DNA of 64,000 bases from positions 52,823 through 116,822 of the forward strand of contig NZ_JAKTTI010000008.1 in the NCBI RefSeq assembly GCF_022427965.1, read 5' to 3'. Below the pieces are notes generated by a model, which had not been told where the DNA came from, did no database searches, and worked only from the letters and a program-made list of their open reading frames with translations. The position numbers were made by a program, and so were the translations under genes. The DNA is from Fredinandcohnia quinoae (GTDB lineage Bacteria > Bacillota > Bacilli > Bacillales > Bacillaceae_L). Position 1 is the stretch's first letter; each line of letters opens with the position of its first letter. Shown one piece after another: positions 43,441-53,900 of the stretch.

Positions 43441-46151
43441 TGGAACTGAAAACAACAGCACATATTATTTCCCATTCACATTGGGATAGAGAGTGGTATA
43501 TGCCCTTTGAAAAACATCGTTACCACTTAGTAAAATTAATCGATACACTCATAGACCTCTTCGAAAAAGGGGAGAACTTTCAGAGTTTCCATTTGGATGG
43601 ACAAACGATTATCTTGGAAGATTATTTACAAATAAGACCTTCAAAAAAGGAAACCATTAAGAAGCTGATTCAAGAGAAAAAACTTCATATTGGCCCTTGG
43701 TATGTCTTACAGGATGCATTTCTAACAAGTTCAGAGGCCAATGTTCGAAATATGCAGTATGGATTACAAGATGCGAAGGAATATGGAACTGTCTCAATGC
43801 TCGGATACTTTCCAGATACCTTCGGTGTATACGGGCAGGCACCACAATTGCTTAAGCAAGCTGGCATTAACACGGCGGCATTCGGAAGAGGTGTGAAACC
43901 AACAGGATTCAATAATATGGTGAGTGACGCGAAAACCTTTGAATCCCCCTACTCTGAGTTAAAGTGGCAATCTCCCGATGGATCCACCGTTTTAGGCATA
44001 TTATTTGCGAATTGGTATTCAAATGGAAATGAGATACCTGTTGATCCAGTCGAAGCGAAGAAATATTGGGAAACAAAGCTTCAGGATGCTAAAAAATATT
44101 CTTCAACCCCTCATTTATTATTCATGAATGGCTGTGATCATCAGCCGGTTCAGGTCAATATTGCAGAGGCCATCAAGGTAGCAGAAGAACTATTTCCCAA
44201 TGTTATGTTTGTACATTCAAATTTCGATGATTATATGGAGATACTTCAGCAATCCTTACCAGCCCAGCTCCAAACGATTACCGGAGAACTTCGTAACCAG
44301 CGTACCGATGGTTGGTCGACTCTCGTAAATACAGCGTCTGCTCGGATTTATTTAAAGCAGATGAACCAAGAGTGTCAAACACTATTGGAAAAGGTTGCTG
44401 AGCCTCTATCTGTTTTTTCATATTTTCTCGGTCATGAATACCCGCGGGATTACTTACGTTATGCTTGGAAAATGCTAATGGAAAATCACACACATGACAG
44501 TATATGTGGCTGCAGTGTCGATGAAGTACATCGCGAAATGGTAACGAGATTTGAGAAGGTTCACCAAACTGCCTCCATGATTATTGAGGAAAAGGCAAAT
44601 CAAATCATATCTCATATTTCAACGAATCATGCCAAAGAAGGTGCTATCCCTGTTGTTGTATTCAATACATCTGGTAATACAAGGGATGTAGTTGTTGAGA
44701 AAGATATTGAGCTTGAAAAAATCTTTTTTGCTGAAATGCCATTTTCAGAGATTCCAGAACATCTTCGTTCAAAGCCGCTTCCTGCTCTGAAGCTTGTTGA
44801 TTGCAATGGCACTGAATATGTATGTGAAACGAAGGAAGGCGACGTCCGTTTCGGATATGATTTACCGGATGATGGCTTTCGACGTCCATATTTTACGAGA
44901 ATAGTTAAATTAACATTTTTAGCAGAGGAGCTTCCTTGTTTTGGTTATAAAACATATTTTCTAACGACTACGACAAAGCCAAGTGAAAATCGCTCACAAT
45001 CGATTTTAAAAAATGCACGTGAACTGGAAAATGAGTATGTCCATGTTACTGTTCATGAAAATGGTTCTTATACAGTAAAAGACAAGCAAACAGGGAATAT
45101 ATTCAATAATCTAGGAATCTATGATAATAGTGGCGATATTGGGAATGAATATATGTATAGAAAGCCAAATGGTGAAGTTCCGCTGACTACAAAAGATTTA
45201 CAAGCACAAATAAAGGTGCTTGAAGACAGTTCAATTCGTTCAATCCTTGAAATTGTTCATGAGTGGGATATCCCAAAAGAAGCAGATGAACAGTTGAAGG
45301 ATGAAAAGGAAAAGTTAGTATGGCATAAGGATCGAAAATCAGGTCGTTCATCTGAGATGATAACAATTCGTCTAACAACACTTCTTCAGCTAGATAAAAA
45401 TGCAAAAGGTCCAACTGTTAAGGTCTCAATAGATAATCAAGCAAAAGACCATCGTCTTCGAGTTCTATTTCCGACCGAACTGAAAACAAAGGAGCATGTG
45501 GCTGATAGTGTTTTTGAAGTAGCGAAACGACCGAATACACCAGAACGTGAATGGGAGAACCCGAGCTTTGATCATCATCAACAGGCATTTGTTAGTATGT
45601 CTGATGGAAAGTATGGGCTGACCATTGCAAATAAAGGCTTACAGGAGTACGAAATCCTTGATCAAGAGCATACAATAGCGGTTACGATTTTACGATCAAC
45701 CTCTGAGCTAGGCGATTGGGGCTTCTTCCCGACAGACGATGCACAATGTCTTGGTACAAATCACGCTGAGTGGATGGTCATTCCTCATCGAGGAACAGTT
45801 GTCGAATCAGGGGCATTCAAGGATGCATATAGCTTTCAAATTCCTGTTACTGCTGTTCAAACAGATGTACATGATGGAACTCTACCGGTTGAAAAAACTT
45901 TCTTTACATGGGAGGGTGAAGCATTAGCAATCTCTTCTATGAAGCTGGCTGAGGAAAGAAATGATGTCATTGTACGCTGGTTCAATACATCTGAGAAAGA
46001 AACAACACTTATTGCTCTACCCGGAAAAGGTAAAAATGGATACAAATCGTCCATTATTGAGGACATAAACCAACAATTTGAAAGCGCTCAATTACAAGAA
46101 AAAGTACTACCGTTTGAGATTATTAGCCTAGGCTGGCAAGTGGAGGAGTGA
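43440..46151 (+). CDS. GH38 alpha-mannosidase, short (MngB / streptococcal) type
   Basis: A 903-residue cytosolic retaining alpha-mannosidase. Zinc-binding H14-W-D16 lies in S-H-S-H-W-D-R-E-W, and the nucleophile is Asp126 in F-P-D-T-F-G. No signal peptide. The type matches the bacterial enzymes that trim alpha-1,3-mannose from imported N-glycan fragments, or in MngB 6-phosphomannosyl-glycerate. The ROK and GH125 neighbours favour the former. ATGATG at 43437-43442 overlaps the kinase stop, and spacing from GGAGG favours 43440. The gene ends against the GH125 gene. Confidence 0.92.
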   Translation: MELKTTAHIISHSHWDREWYMPFEKHRYHLVKLIDTLIDLFEKGENFQSFHLDGQTIILEDYLQIRPSKKETIKKLIQEKKLHIGPWYVLQDAFLTSSEANVRNMQYGLQDAKEYGTVSMLGYFPDTFGVYGQAPQLLKQAGINTAAFGRGVKPTGFNNMVSDAKTFESPYSELKWQSPDGSTVLGILFANWYSNGNEIPVDPVEAKKYWETKLQDAKKYSSTPHLLFMNGCDHQPVQVNIAEAIKVAEELFPNVMFVHSNFDDYMEILQQSLPAQLQTITGELRNQRTDGWSTLVNTASARIYLKQMNQECQTLLEKVAEPLSVFSYFLGHEYPRDYLRYAWKMLMENHTHDSICGCSVDEVHREMVTRFEKVHQTASMIIEEKANQIISHISTNHAKEGAIPVVVFNTSGNTRDVVVEKDIELEKIFFAEMPFSEIPEHLRSKPLPALKLVDCNGTEYVCETKEGDVRFGYDLPDDGFRRPYFTRIVKLTFLAEELPCFGYKTYFLTTTTKPSENRSQSILKNARELENEYVHVTVHENGSYTVKDKQTGNIFNNLGIYDNSGDIGNEYMYRKPNGEVPLTTKDLQAQIKVLEDSSIRSILEIVHEWDIPKEADEQLKDEKEKLVWHKDRKSGRSSEMITIRLTTLLQLDKNAKGPTVKVSIDNQAKDHRLRVLFPTELKTKEHVADSVFEVAKRPNTPEREWENPSFDHHQQAFVSMSDGKYGLTIANKGLQEYEILDQEHTIAVTILRSTSELGDWGFFPTDDAQCLGTNHAEWMVIPHRGTVVESGAFKDAYSFQIPVTAVQTDVHDGTLPVEKTFFTWEGEALAISSMKLAEERNDVIVRWFNTSEKETTLIALPGKGKNGYKSSIIEDINQQFESAQLQEKVLPFEIISLGWQVEE

Positions 46152-46156
46152 ATGAA

Positions 46157-47485
46157 ATGAGCAGTGAGAAAACAATACCACAATCACTTACACGATTAAT
46201 TGACGAGGTGAAGGAGCATTTTCCTGAAGATCAAAAGCTTCAGGAAATGTTTGAACAATGCTTTGTCAATACATATGAGACAACATTAATGCCGCAGGAA
46301 GATGGAACGACATTTGTCATTACAGGTGATATTCCTGCAATGTGGCTCCGGGATTCAGCAGCACAGGTTCGACCTTATTTGCTTGCAGCTGAAGAGGATG
46401 AAGAGATGGCAAAGTTAATTGAAGGTGTTGTTCGCCGTCAAATGAACTATATTCTTCAAGATCCATATGCGAATGCATTCAATGAAACGTCAAATGGAAA
46501 AGGACATCAAGCTGATATTACGGACATGTCGCCAATTATTTGGGAGCGAAAATATGAAATCGATTCACTTTGTTATCCGATTCAGCTTTCCTATCTTTTA
46601 TGGAAATCAACAGGAAAAACAACGCATTTTGATGAGACATTCAGTCAAGCATTAACGAAGATTTTACATGTTTGGCGAGTAGAGCAGAATCATGAGGAAG
46701 AGTCCCCGTATAGCTTTGAGAGATTGGATGTAAGACAATCGGATACGTTGAATAGAAACGGGAAAGGATCAAAAACAGTTAAAACTGGCATGACCTGGAG
46801 TGGTTTTAGACCAAGTGATGATGCTTGTCTATATGGGTACTTAGTGCCTGCTAATATGTTTGCAGTTGTTGTGTTAGGCTATGCAACTGAGATTAGTAGA
46901 GATATTTTAAAAGATGAAAATCTAGCGACTCAATGTGATCAATTAGCTTTTGAAATAAAAGCAGGAATTGAAGAATTTGCAGTACTTGAGCATCCAATCT
47001 ATGGAGATATGTACGTATATGAAACAGATGGCATGGGCAGATACAATCTGATGGATGATGCGAACGTTCCAAGTCTATTGGCATCCCCTTACTTGGGCTG
47101 GTGTCAGTTTGACGATAAAACATATTTGAATACACGCAGCTTTTTATTAAGCAGAGATAACCCTTACTACTATGAAGGCAAAGCGGCAAATGGAATTGGG
47201 AGTCCCCATACACCGGATCACTATATATGGCATATTGCATTAGCAATTGAGGGGATGACAACGACTGATACTGCTGAAAAGATGAGAATTCTGGAGGTGA
47301 TGAAGCAAACAGATGGTGGAACAGGCTTTATGCATGAAGGCTTTAACACAGATCAACCTGAGGAATTCACACGTGAATGGTTTTCCTGGGCAAATTCCAT
47401 GTTCAGTGAATTTGTCTTAAGTCTTTGTGGATTAGCTGTAAAAGGAAGTCCACTACATAAGAGATTGCAAGAAACGAACATCTAA
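46157..47485 (+). CDS. GH125 exo-alpha-1,6-mannosidase
   Basis: A 442-residue inverting, metal-independent enzyme of GH125. Recognised by I-P-A-M-W-L-R-D-S-A near residue 60, G-F-R-P-S-D-D (probable acid Asp), N-V-P-S-L-L-A and R-E-W-F-S-W-A-N (probable base Glu). No signal peptide, so it acts on imported glycans. Characterised relatives remove non-reducing alpha-1,6-mannose, complementary to the alpha-1,3 activity of the neighbouring GH38. GGAGGAG at 46142-46148 selects ATG 46157 over the GTG at 46148. Confidence 0.93.
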   Translation: MSSEKTIPQSLTRLIDEVKEHFPEDQKLQEMFEQCFVNTYETTLMPQEDGTTFVITGDIPAMWLRDSAAQVRPYLLAAEEDEEMAKLIEGVVRRQMNYILQDPYANAFNETSNGKGHQADITDMSPIIWERKYEIDSLCYPIQLSYLLWKSTGKTTHFDETFSQALTKILHVWRVEQNHEEESPYSFERLDVRQSDTLNRNGKGSKTVKTGMTWSGFRPSDDACLYGYLVPANMFAVVVLGYATEISRDILKDENLATQCDQLAFEIKAGIEEFAVLEHPIYGDMYVYETDGMGRYNLMDDANVPSLLASPYLGWCQFDDKTYLNTRSFLLSRDNPYYYEGKAANGIGSPHTPDHYIWHIALAIEGMTTTDTAEKMRILEVMKQTDGGTGFMHEGFNTDQPEEFTREWFSWANSMFSEFVLSLCGLAVKGSPLHKRLQETNI

Positions 47486-47502
47486 GAAAAAAACATACAC
47501 AT

Positions 47503-47534
47503 CTTGGTTATTACAAAAAAAATTTAATAACAAG
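47503..47534 (+). promoter_or_regulatory. Hairpin next to the GH85 ribosome site
   Basis: CTTGGTTATTA pairs with TAATAACAAG (one bulge) around an 11-base loop and ends at the first G of AAGGGGTGG. It could modulate translation. Confidence 0.3.
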
Positions 47535-47544
47535 GGGTGGAATA

Positions 47545-50205
47545 TTGTTGAAGATTAGAAACGGTTTTATCACAGTTCTCTTTGGTTTGCTTTGTATCTT
47601 TTTGCTCCCTAGCATTGGCTTAGCCAAACAACCGGAATCATCGTACTGGTATCCAGATGCATTATTGAATTGGAGTCCAGAAAATGACCCAGATGCAGTA
47701 TACAACAAGAGCACAGTTCCGTTAGCAGAGAGGGAAGTCCTTTTCAATGTGAATGAAACGGCACAGTCTGAAGCAAAATTGGTGGCTTTATCCGCATTGA
47801 ATCCAAACACAAGCGGAGTACCGTCTCAAGGTGGGAATAAGTTCTTCGCAAACACATTCAGCTATTGGCAGTACGTAGATCTAATGGTGTATTGGGCTGG
47901 ATCTGCTGGTGAGGGAATCATTACTCCTCCAAGTGCAGATGTCATTGATGCCTCCCATAAAAATGGTGTTCCGATTTTAGGGAATGTATTTTTTCCTCCA
48001 AAGGTTTATGGAGGCCAAGCGGAATGGGTTAATCAAATGCTTACACAGCGTGAGGATGGGTCCTTTCCTGCAGCGGATAAATTGTTAGAGGTTGCTGAGT
48101 ATTATGGCTTTGATGGCTGGTTCATCAACCAAGAAACAGAAGGTGGAAATGCAGCAACAGCTCAGAAGATGAAAGAGTTTTTAAAATATCTTCAAGATCA
48201 TAAAAAAGAGAACATGCACATCATGTGGTATGACTCAATGGTAGAGAACGGTTCAATCAGTTGGCAAAATCATCTGACTGATCAAAATAAAATGTTCCTT
48301 CAAGAAGGCAATGAAAGAATTTCAGATAGTATGTTTTTAAATTTCTGGTGGACAAATCAACAATCCTCTCAAAATAAAGCATTAGAAGTTGGAAGGAGCC
48401 CATATGACCTATATGCAGGGATTGATGTAGAGGCAAATGGCACAAATACAAGTGTTCGCTGGAATGGTCTATTCCCAGAAGGACAGAAACCATTAACGTC
48501 TATGGGAATCTATCGACCTGATTGGGCGTTTAAAACAGCAAACTCAAACGAAGAATTCTATCAAAAGGAACAGGAATTCTGGACTGGAAAAGCGGGAGAC
48601 CCTCGAAAAACGAATGAAAACGGAAACTGGAAAGGGCTTGCCCATTACTTTAGCGCTAAGACAACAATTCAAGAGCTTCCATTCATCACGCATTTTAATA
48701 CAGGTAGTGGGAAGTTTTTTGCAGTGGATGGTGAAATCAAAAGTAAAAGTGAATGGAATAATCGTAGTTTACAAGATATTTTACCAACATGGCGTTGGGT
48801 AAAGGATAGCAAAGGGAAAGCTCTTGATGTAGATTTTGATTGGGATACTGCCTATTTTGGAGGTAGTTCACTGAAGATCTCAGGGAAACTTTCAAAGGAA
48901 AATGCAACCCATGTAAAGCTCTATAAAACAAAGCTTCCAGTTGAGAAGGATACGGAAATTTCAATTACCTATAAAACAGATGCAAAAAAGCCGAACATGA
49001 AGATAGGTGTTAGCTTTCTTAATCAACCTGATCAATTTGTCTTTTTTGATGTGAAGAAGAAGAGTAAAAATCAGTGGACGGAAGAAACGATTAAGCTACA
49101 CAAATATAAAGGAAAAGAAATTGCGACAATCTCATTATTCTTTGAAAGCAATGAAGAACTGGCCGATTATCAAATCAATATCGGTGAGCTGAAGGTCACA
49201 AAGAAGAATGCTGACAAGAAAGCTCCTAAAGCGGTGACAAATGTTCTGGCGAAGAACACAAGCTTTACTGAAGGATTATATGCAGATGTAGAAGTAGCTT
49301 GGGAACCAGTAGCCGGGGATGTTCTGCATTATGAAATCTATCGAAGTCTTCCAAATGGTGAAAAGGAGTTTATCGGGGCGGTTCCGAATCATGCATACTA
49401 TTTGTCAGATTTACGGAGAAGTGGGAAGGAAACAAAAACAACCCTAGAAATTGTCACAGTCAATCAGGAATATATAAGAAGTAAGGCAACACGTGTAACT
49501 TTCGAATGGCCGCCATATCCACAACCAAAGGGAGAGTTTAGCGTAAGTCAAACAGTTGCTGCACCTGGTGAGGAAATTCAATTTTTTAATAAATCCTCTG
49601 AAGCGACAGAAGAGGTTGAATGGCAGTTTGAAGGAGGATCTCCTTCTGTAAGTAATGAGAATAACCCGGTTGTTACGTATGACAAGGAAGGCGTATACTC
49701 CGTAACCTTGATTGCTAAAAACAGTGAAGGTGAGCATGTCGTTACGAAAGAAGGGTTTATTACAATTGACAAGGATGCAAAGAATATTACGAATGTCGCC
49801 TTGAACAAATCAGCAACAGCAAGCGGTCAATGTGCCTCATCTGAAGGTCCAAAATATGCGATTGATGGTATCGTCACCGATAATAGCAAGTGGTGTGCAA
49901 TTGGAGCGAATCATTGGCTAATGGTTGATTTCGGTGAGGCATTCACCCTGTCAAAATTTGTGATCAAGCATGCAGAAGCTGGCGGTGAACCAGGAGCATT
50001 CAATACGAAGGCATTTACAATTGAGGTTAGTATGGATGGCGAAATTTGGACAAATGCAGTTACTGTTACAGATAATACTGCAGCCATTTCAGAACATTCG
50101 ATACCAACAACCGAGGCTCGTTATATTCGTCTTGCTGTTCAGCAGCCAACACAAGGTGGAGATCAAGCAACAAGGATTTTTGAAGTAGAAGCATACGGAT
50201 ATTAA
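47545..50205 (+). CDS. Secreted GH85 endo-beta-N-acetylglucosaminidase with PKD and CBM32 domains
   Basis: An 886-residue secreted enzyme cleaving the chitobiose core of N-glycans between the two GlcNAc residues (Endo-A/Endo-D class). Signal peptide 1-27. GH85 barrel about 70-400 with the catalytic Asn195-Gln-Glu197 triplet in W-F-I-N-Q-E-T-E-G-G. A beta-rich GH85-associated region lies at about 400-550 and a fibronectin-like segment at about 570-650. A PKD domain follows (about 657-740, E-W-Q-F-E-G-G) and a CBM32/F5-8C domain (about 750-886). No LPxTG, SLH or lipobox is present, so it is probably released. It starts at TTG (47545 or 47548). Confidence 0.93.
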   Translation: MLKIRNGFITVLFGLLCIFLLPSIGLAKQPESSYWYPDALLNWSPENDPDAVYNKSTVPLAEREVLFNVNETAQSEAKLVALSALNPNTSGVPSQGGNKFFANTFSYWQYVDLMVYWAGSAGEGIITPPSADVIDASHKNGVPILGNVFFPPKVYGGQAEWVNQMLTQREDGSFPAADKLLEVAEYYGFDGWFINQETEGGNAATAQKMKEFLKYLQDHKKENMHIMWYDSMVENGSISWQNHLTDQNKMFLQEGNERISDSMFLNFWWTNQQSSQNKALEVGRSPYDLYAGIDVEANGTNTSVRWNGLFPEGQKPLTSMGIYRPDWAFKTANSNEEFYQKEQEFWTGKAGDPRKTNENGNWKGLAHYFSAKTTIQELPFITHFNTGSGKFFAVDGEIKSKSEWNNRSLQDILPTWRWVKDSKGKALDVDFDWDTAYFGGSSLKISGKLSKENATHVKLYKTKLPVEKDTEISITYKTDAKKPNMKIGVSFLNQPDQFVFFDVKKKSKNQWTEETIKLHKYKGKEIATISLFFESNEELADYQINIGELKVTKKNADKKAPKAVTNVLAKNTSFTEGLYADVEVAWEPVAGDVLHYEIYRSLPNGEKEFIGAVPNHAYYLSDLRRSGKETKTTLEIVTVNQEYIRSKATRVTFEWPPYPQPKGEFSVSQTVAAPGEEIQFFNKSSEATEEVEWQFEGGSPSVSNENNPVVTYDKEGVYSVTLIAKNSEGEHVVTKEGFITIDKDAKNITNVALNKSATASGQCASSEGPKYAIDGIVTDNSKWCAIGANHWLMVDFGEAFTLSKFVIKHAEAGGEPGAFNTKAFTIEVSMDGEIWTNAVTVTDNTAAISEHSIPTTEARYIRLAVQQPTQGGDQATRIFEVEAYGY

Positions 50206-50219
50206 GAAACGATAAAAGT

Positions 50220-50248
50220 GGAAAGGGGATATTTTCTCCTTTCCTTTT
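50220..50248 (+). terminator. Terminator between GH85 and the DUF624 gene
   Basis: GGAAAGGGGA pairs with TCTCCTTTCC (one G-U) around a five-base loop, then four Ts. It may separate the secreted enzyme from the downstream genes or act as an attenuator. Confidence 0.8.
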
Positions 50249-50268
50249 ACCATAAACATAGGGGATGA

Positions 50269-50919
50269 ATGAACATGGGGAAGATGCTTCAGGAAGCAAG
50301 TGAATGGATTGTTCGTTTAGTGTGGACGAATTTGCTATGGTTTGGTTTTATGATAGCTGGCTTGGGTGTTTTTGGCTTTATGCCAGCGACTGTTGCGCTA
50401 TTTGCTGTAACAAGGAAGTGGAAGCTAAAAGATTTTGATGCTTCTATTTTGAAGACATTTAAAGAAACATATCGGAAAGAATTTCTGCGTTCTAATTTGA
50501 TTGGGCTCATTTTTGCACTAATTGGCTTTCTATTATATGTAGACCTAAAAATTGCAGAAGGGATGCAAGGTACCTTTTCCATTGTTCTCTATGTGTTTAT
50601 TGGTTTTATTATTCTTTTATATGTAAACACAATCGTTCATTTCTTCCCAATCTATGTGCATTATCAATACTCAATGAAGGAATATATCAAACAATCATTT
50701 ATCATCTCACTCATAAGTCCAACATCTTCACTGCTTATTGTGATCGGTTTGTTCTTTATTGGGTATTTAATTATGAATATGCCGGGTCTAATCCCGTTTG
50801 TAATAGGGGTTTTGCCTGCATATTGGATTATGAATGTAAGCTTAAAAAGATTTCTTGCACTTGAAAAACAACACGCAATCGTTCACACCGAAATGCAAAT
50901 GGAAGAAAGCATAAGGTGA
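50269..50919 (+). CDS. YesL-like DUF624 membrane protein
   Basis: A 216-residue integral membrane protein with about five helices (M-I-A-G-L-G-V-F-G-F-M-P-A-T near residue 30 is the family signature). DUF624 proteins accompany YesM/YesN-type two-component systems and CUT1 sugar importers in Bacillus and Paenibacillus, as here. Their function is not known. It lies 56 bases before the second mannosidase. Confidence 0.88.
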   Translation: MNMGKMLQEASEWIVRLVWTNLLWFGFMIAGLGVFGFMPATVALFAVTRKWKLKDFDASILKTFKETYRKEFLRSNLIGLIFALIGFLLYVDLKIAEGMQGTFSIVLYVFIGFIILLYVNTIVHFFPIYVHYQYSMKEYIKQSFIISLISPTSSLLIVIGLFFIGYLIMNMPGLIPFVIGVLPAYWIMNVSLKRFLALEKQHAIVHTEMQMEESIR

Positions 50920-50975
50920 AACATCAAGCAGTGGACGAAAATGAGAGAATAACTAGATAAAGCGGGGTACTAGAC

Positions 50976-53900
50976 ATGTTTTTGATGGATCGAAAATTAG
51001 AAGCTAGAGTTCAAGAGTTAGCACAGTATCGTTATCGTGATGGAATCGAAATCCTAGCGTTTCTTACAACTGAGGATGAGGGGTTAGTAGGAACGTATCC
51101 TCCTGAAGTGAAGGGCGATTCGAAGCTTCAGCAAGGGGATCAATGGACAGGTAGGGACCGATATCTATGGCTTCACGCAGCTGTACAAATTCCAGCGCAG
51201 TGGAAGGATCAAAAAGTAGTGGGTCTATTTGATTTTGGTCGAACCGGTGGGGGAAACAACTCTGGATTTGAATCGTTATTATTTCTTAATGGCAAGCCAT
51301 TTCAAGGGGTAGACTCGAACCATCAAGAGGTTTTCTTTCCCCCTGCAACAGTAGGAAGCACAGTTCAACTAGACTTCAGATTATGGTCAGGTCTTGAGGG
51401 TGGTGGAGAACCGAGAGAACAAACGTATACACTTGAGACGTCTAGATTATGCTGGTTAGATGAAGCAGTGGATGATCTTTACTATACGTCACTTGCAGCA
51501 TGGCAAACAATTAAGGAGCTTGGGGATGAACGTCCAGAAAAGCATGAGATTATCAAAGCATTGAATCAAGCCTTCATGGAACTTGATTGGAGTAAACCAG
51601 GTGATGACAATTTCTATGATAGCTGTAAAATAGCAGGAACAATACTACATGAGATGCTCAATGAGATTGAAAAGCATCACCCTGTAACAATCCATTGTGT
51701 GGGTCACACCCATATTGACGTTGCATGGCTATGGCAATTAAAGCATACTCGGGAAAAAGCGGCACGATCCTTTTCAACGGTATTACGTTTAATGGAGCAA
51801 TATCCAGAATACTATTTCCTGCAAACACAGCCTCAGCTCTATGAATACATAAAACATGATTATCCGGAAATCTATGAAAATATAAAAAAACGTGTTAAAG
51901 AAGGCCGCTGGGAGTCAGAAGGTGGAATGTGGCTTGAAGCAGATTGTAATATACCAAGTGGCGAATCGCTTGTAAGGCAAATTCTGTACGGGAAAGCATT
52001 TTTCAAAAGAGAGTTTGAAATCGATTGCCAGTACTTATGGCTGCCAGACGTATTCGGTTATAGCTGGGCACTACCGCAAATTCTAAAAAAGTCTGGTATT
52101 GATACATTCATGACAACGAAAATAAGCTGGAATCAGTACAATCGGATGCCACATGATACGTTCAAGTGGAGAGGGATTGACGGAACTGAAATAGTAACTC
52201 ATTTCATAACAACTCCTGAACCTTGGAACTCCCCTGACTCATGGTTCTATACGTATAATGGACTAATTACGGCAAAAACGGTTAATGGGGCATGGAATTC
52301 ATACAGGAATAAGGACATCAATCAGGATTTATTGCTTTCCTATGGATATGGGGATGGAGGTGGAGGGGTCAATCGGGAAATGATTGAGCTTCGCCGCAGA
52401 TTCGAGAATATGCCGGGACTCCCACAAGTTAAAACAACAACGGCTGGCGATTTCTTTAAGAAACTACATGAGAATATTGAAAAGACGAATGAGTATGTGC
52501 ACACATGGGATGGGGAGCTATACCTTGAATACCATCGGGGGACATATACGAGCCAAGCCTATACAAAGCGAATGAACCGAAAGCTTGAGCTAGGCTATAG
52601 GGAATCTGAATGGTTATCTGTTTGGAATTCATTACGATCATCCTGGGGGAAATATCCACAGCAAAATCTTGATGAGGGCTGGAAGATTATTTTACGAAAT
52701 CAATTCCACGATATTATCCCAGGTTCATCTATTAAGGAAGTTTACGAGGATGCTAGGGTGGAGTATGAACAAGCAGAGGAAATTCACCACGAGATTGTAA
52801 AAGAAAACCTCAAGGATCTGATTGAACCAAAATCGAATACGTACACCGTTTTTAATGCTGCAAATTGGGAGGATCAACAAAGCCTTATCATCCCATACGA
52901 TAATGAAAATAATTCGACTGGAAAATGGTCAACCATGCAAGGTCAGATATTAAATAGTCAACAAACTGAACAAGGGTGGCTTATTGAAATAGAGAAATTA
53001 TCGTCTTTCGGAGTCGTTGAAATACAGTTTGAAAAACAACAGACATCATACAGCGAGATACCATTTACGTATCATGAAAAAAGTCTCGAAACACCTTATT
53101 ATCTCATTGAATGGAATGATGCACTCCAAATCACTCGTCTATATGATAAGGAAGCAAAACGTGAAGTGCTCAACAATCAGAACAAAGGGAATATCCTCCA
53201 AATGTTTGAAGATAAGCCATTGGCACATGATGCGTGGGATATTGATTTGTATTACCAAGAAAAAATGGAAGAGGTTAATGACGTTCTTTCAAGTGAAATT
53301 GTTGAAAAGGGAACTCTACAAACTGTCATTCGTACGAAGTGGCAATATGGTAGATCGATTATTGAGCAGGATATGGTGTTGTATGCTCATAATCGTCGGA
53401 TTGATTTTAAGACGAGGGTCGATTGGCATGAACAGCGTAAGCTTTTAAAAGTAGCCTTCCCTGTTGATATTCGTACAACTGAGGCGACCTATGATATCCA
53501 ATTTGGGAATGTGAAGAGACCGACACATTGGAATACTAGCTGGGATATGGCTCGCTTTGAAACAGTTGGGCACCAATGGGCTGACCTATCAGAAACGGGC
53601 TATGGCGTAAGCGTATTAAATGATTGTAAATATGGGTATGACATTAAGGATCAAACGATACGATTATCTTTATTAAAAGCGGCCATTTATCCAGATCCAA
53701 CCGCAGATCAAGGTGAGCATGTATTTACGTATTCCTTACTACCTCACATCGGAGATTGGAGAACTGGGGATACCGTTAAACAAGCATGGTATGTGAACAA
53801 TCCTTTAAAGGCTGTTAAAGGTAGTTTTATACCGAAAGATACATCCTTCATGAAGGTTCATAATGAACATGTTAAAGTGGATGCTATTAAGAAAAAAGAA

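Noticed and set aside
47503..47534. Hairpin before GH85 as a terminator
   Set aside because: No T run follows and it abuts the ribosome site, so it is listed only as a possible translational element.
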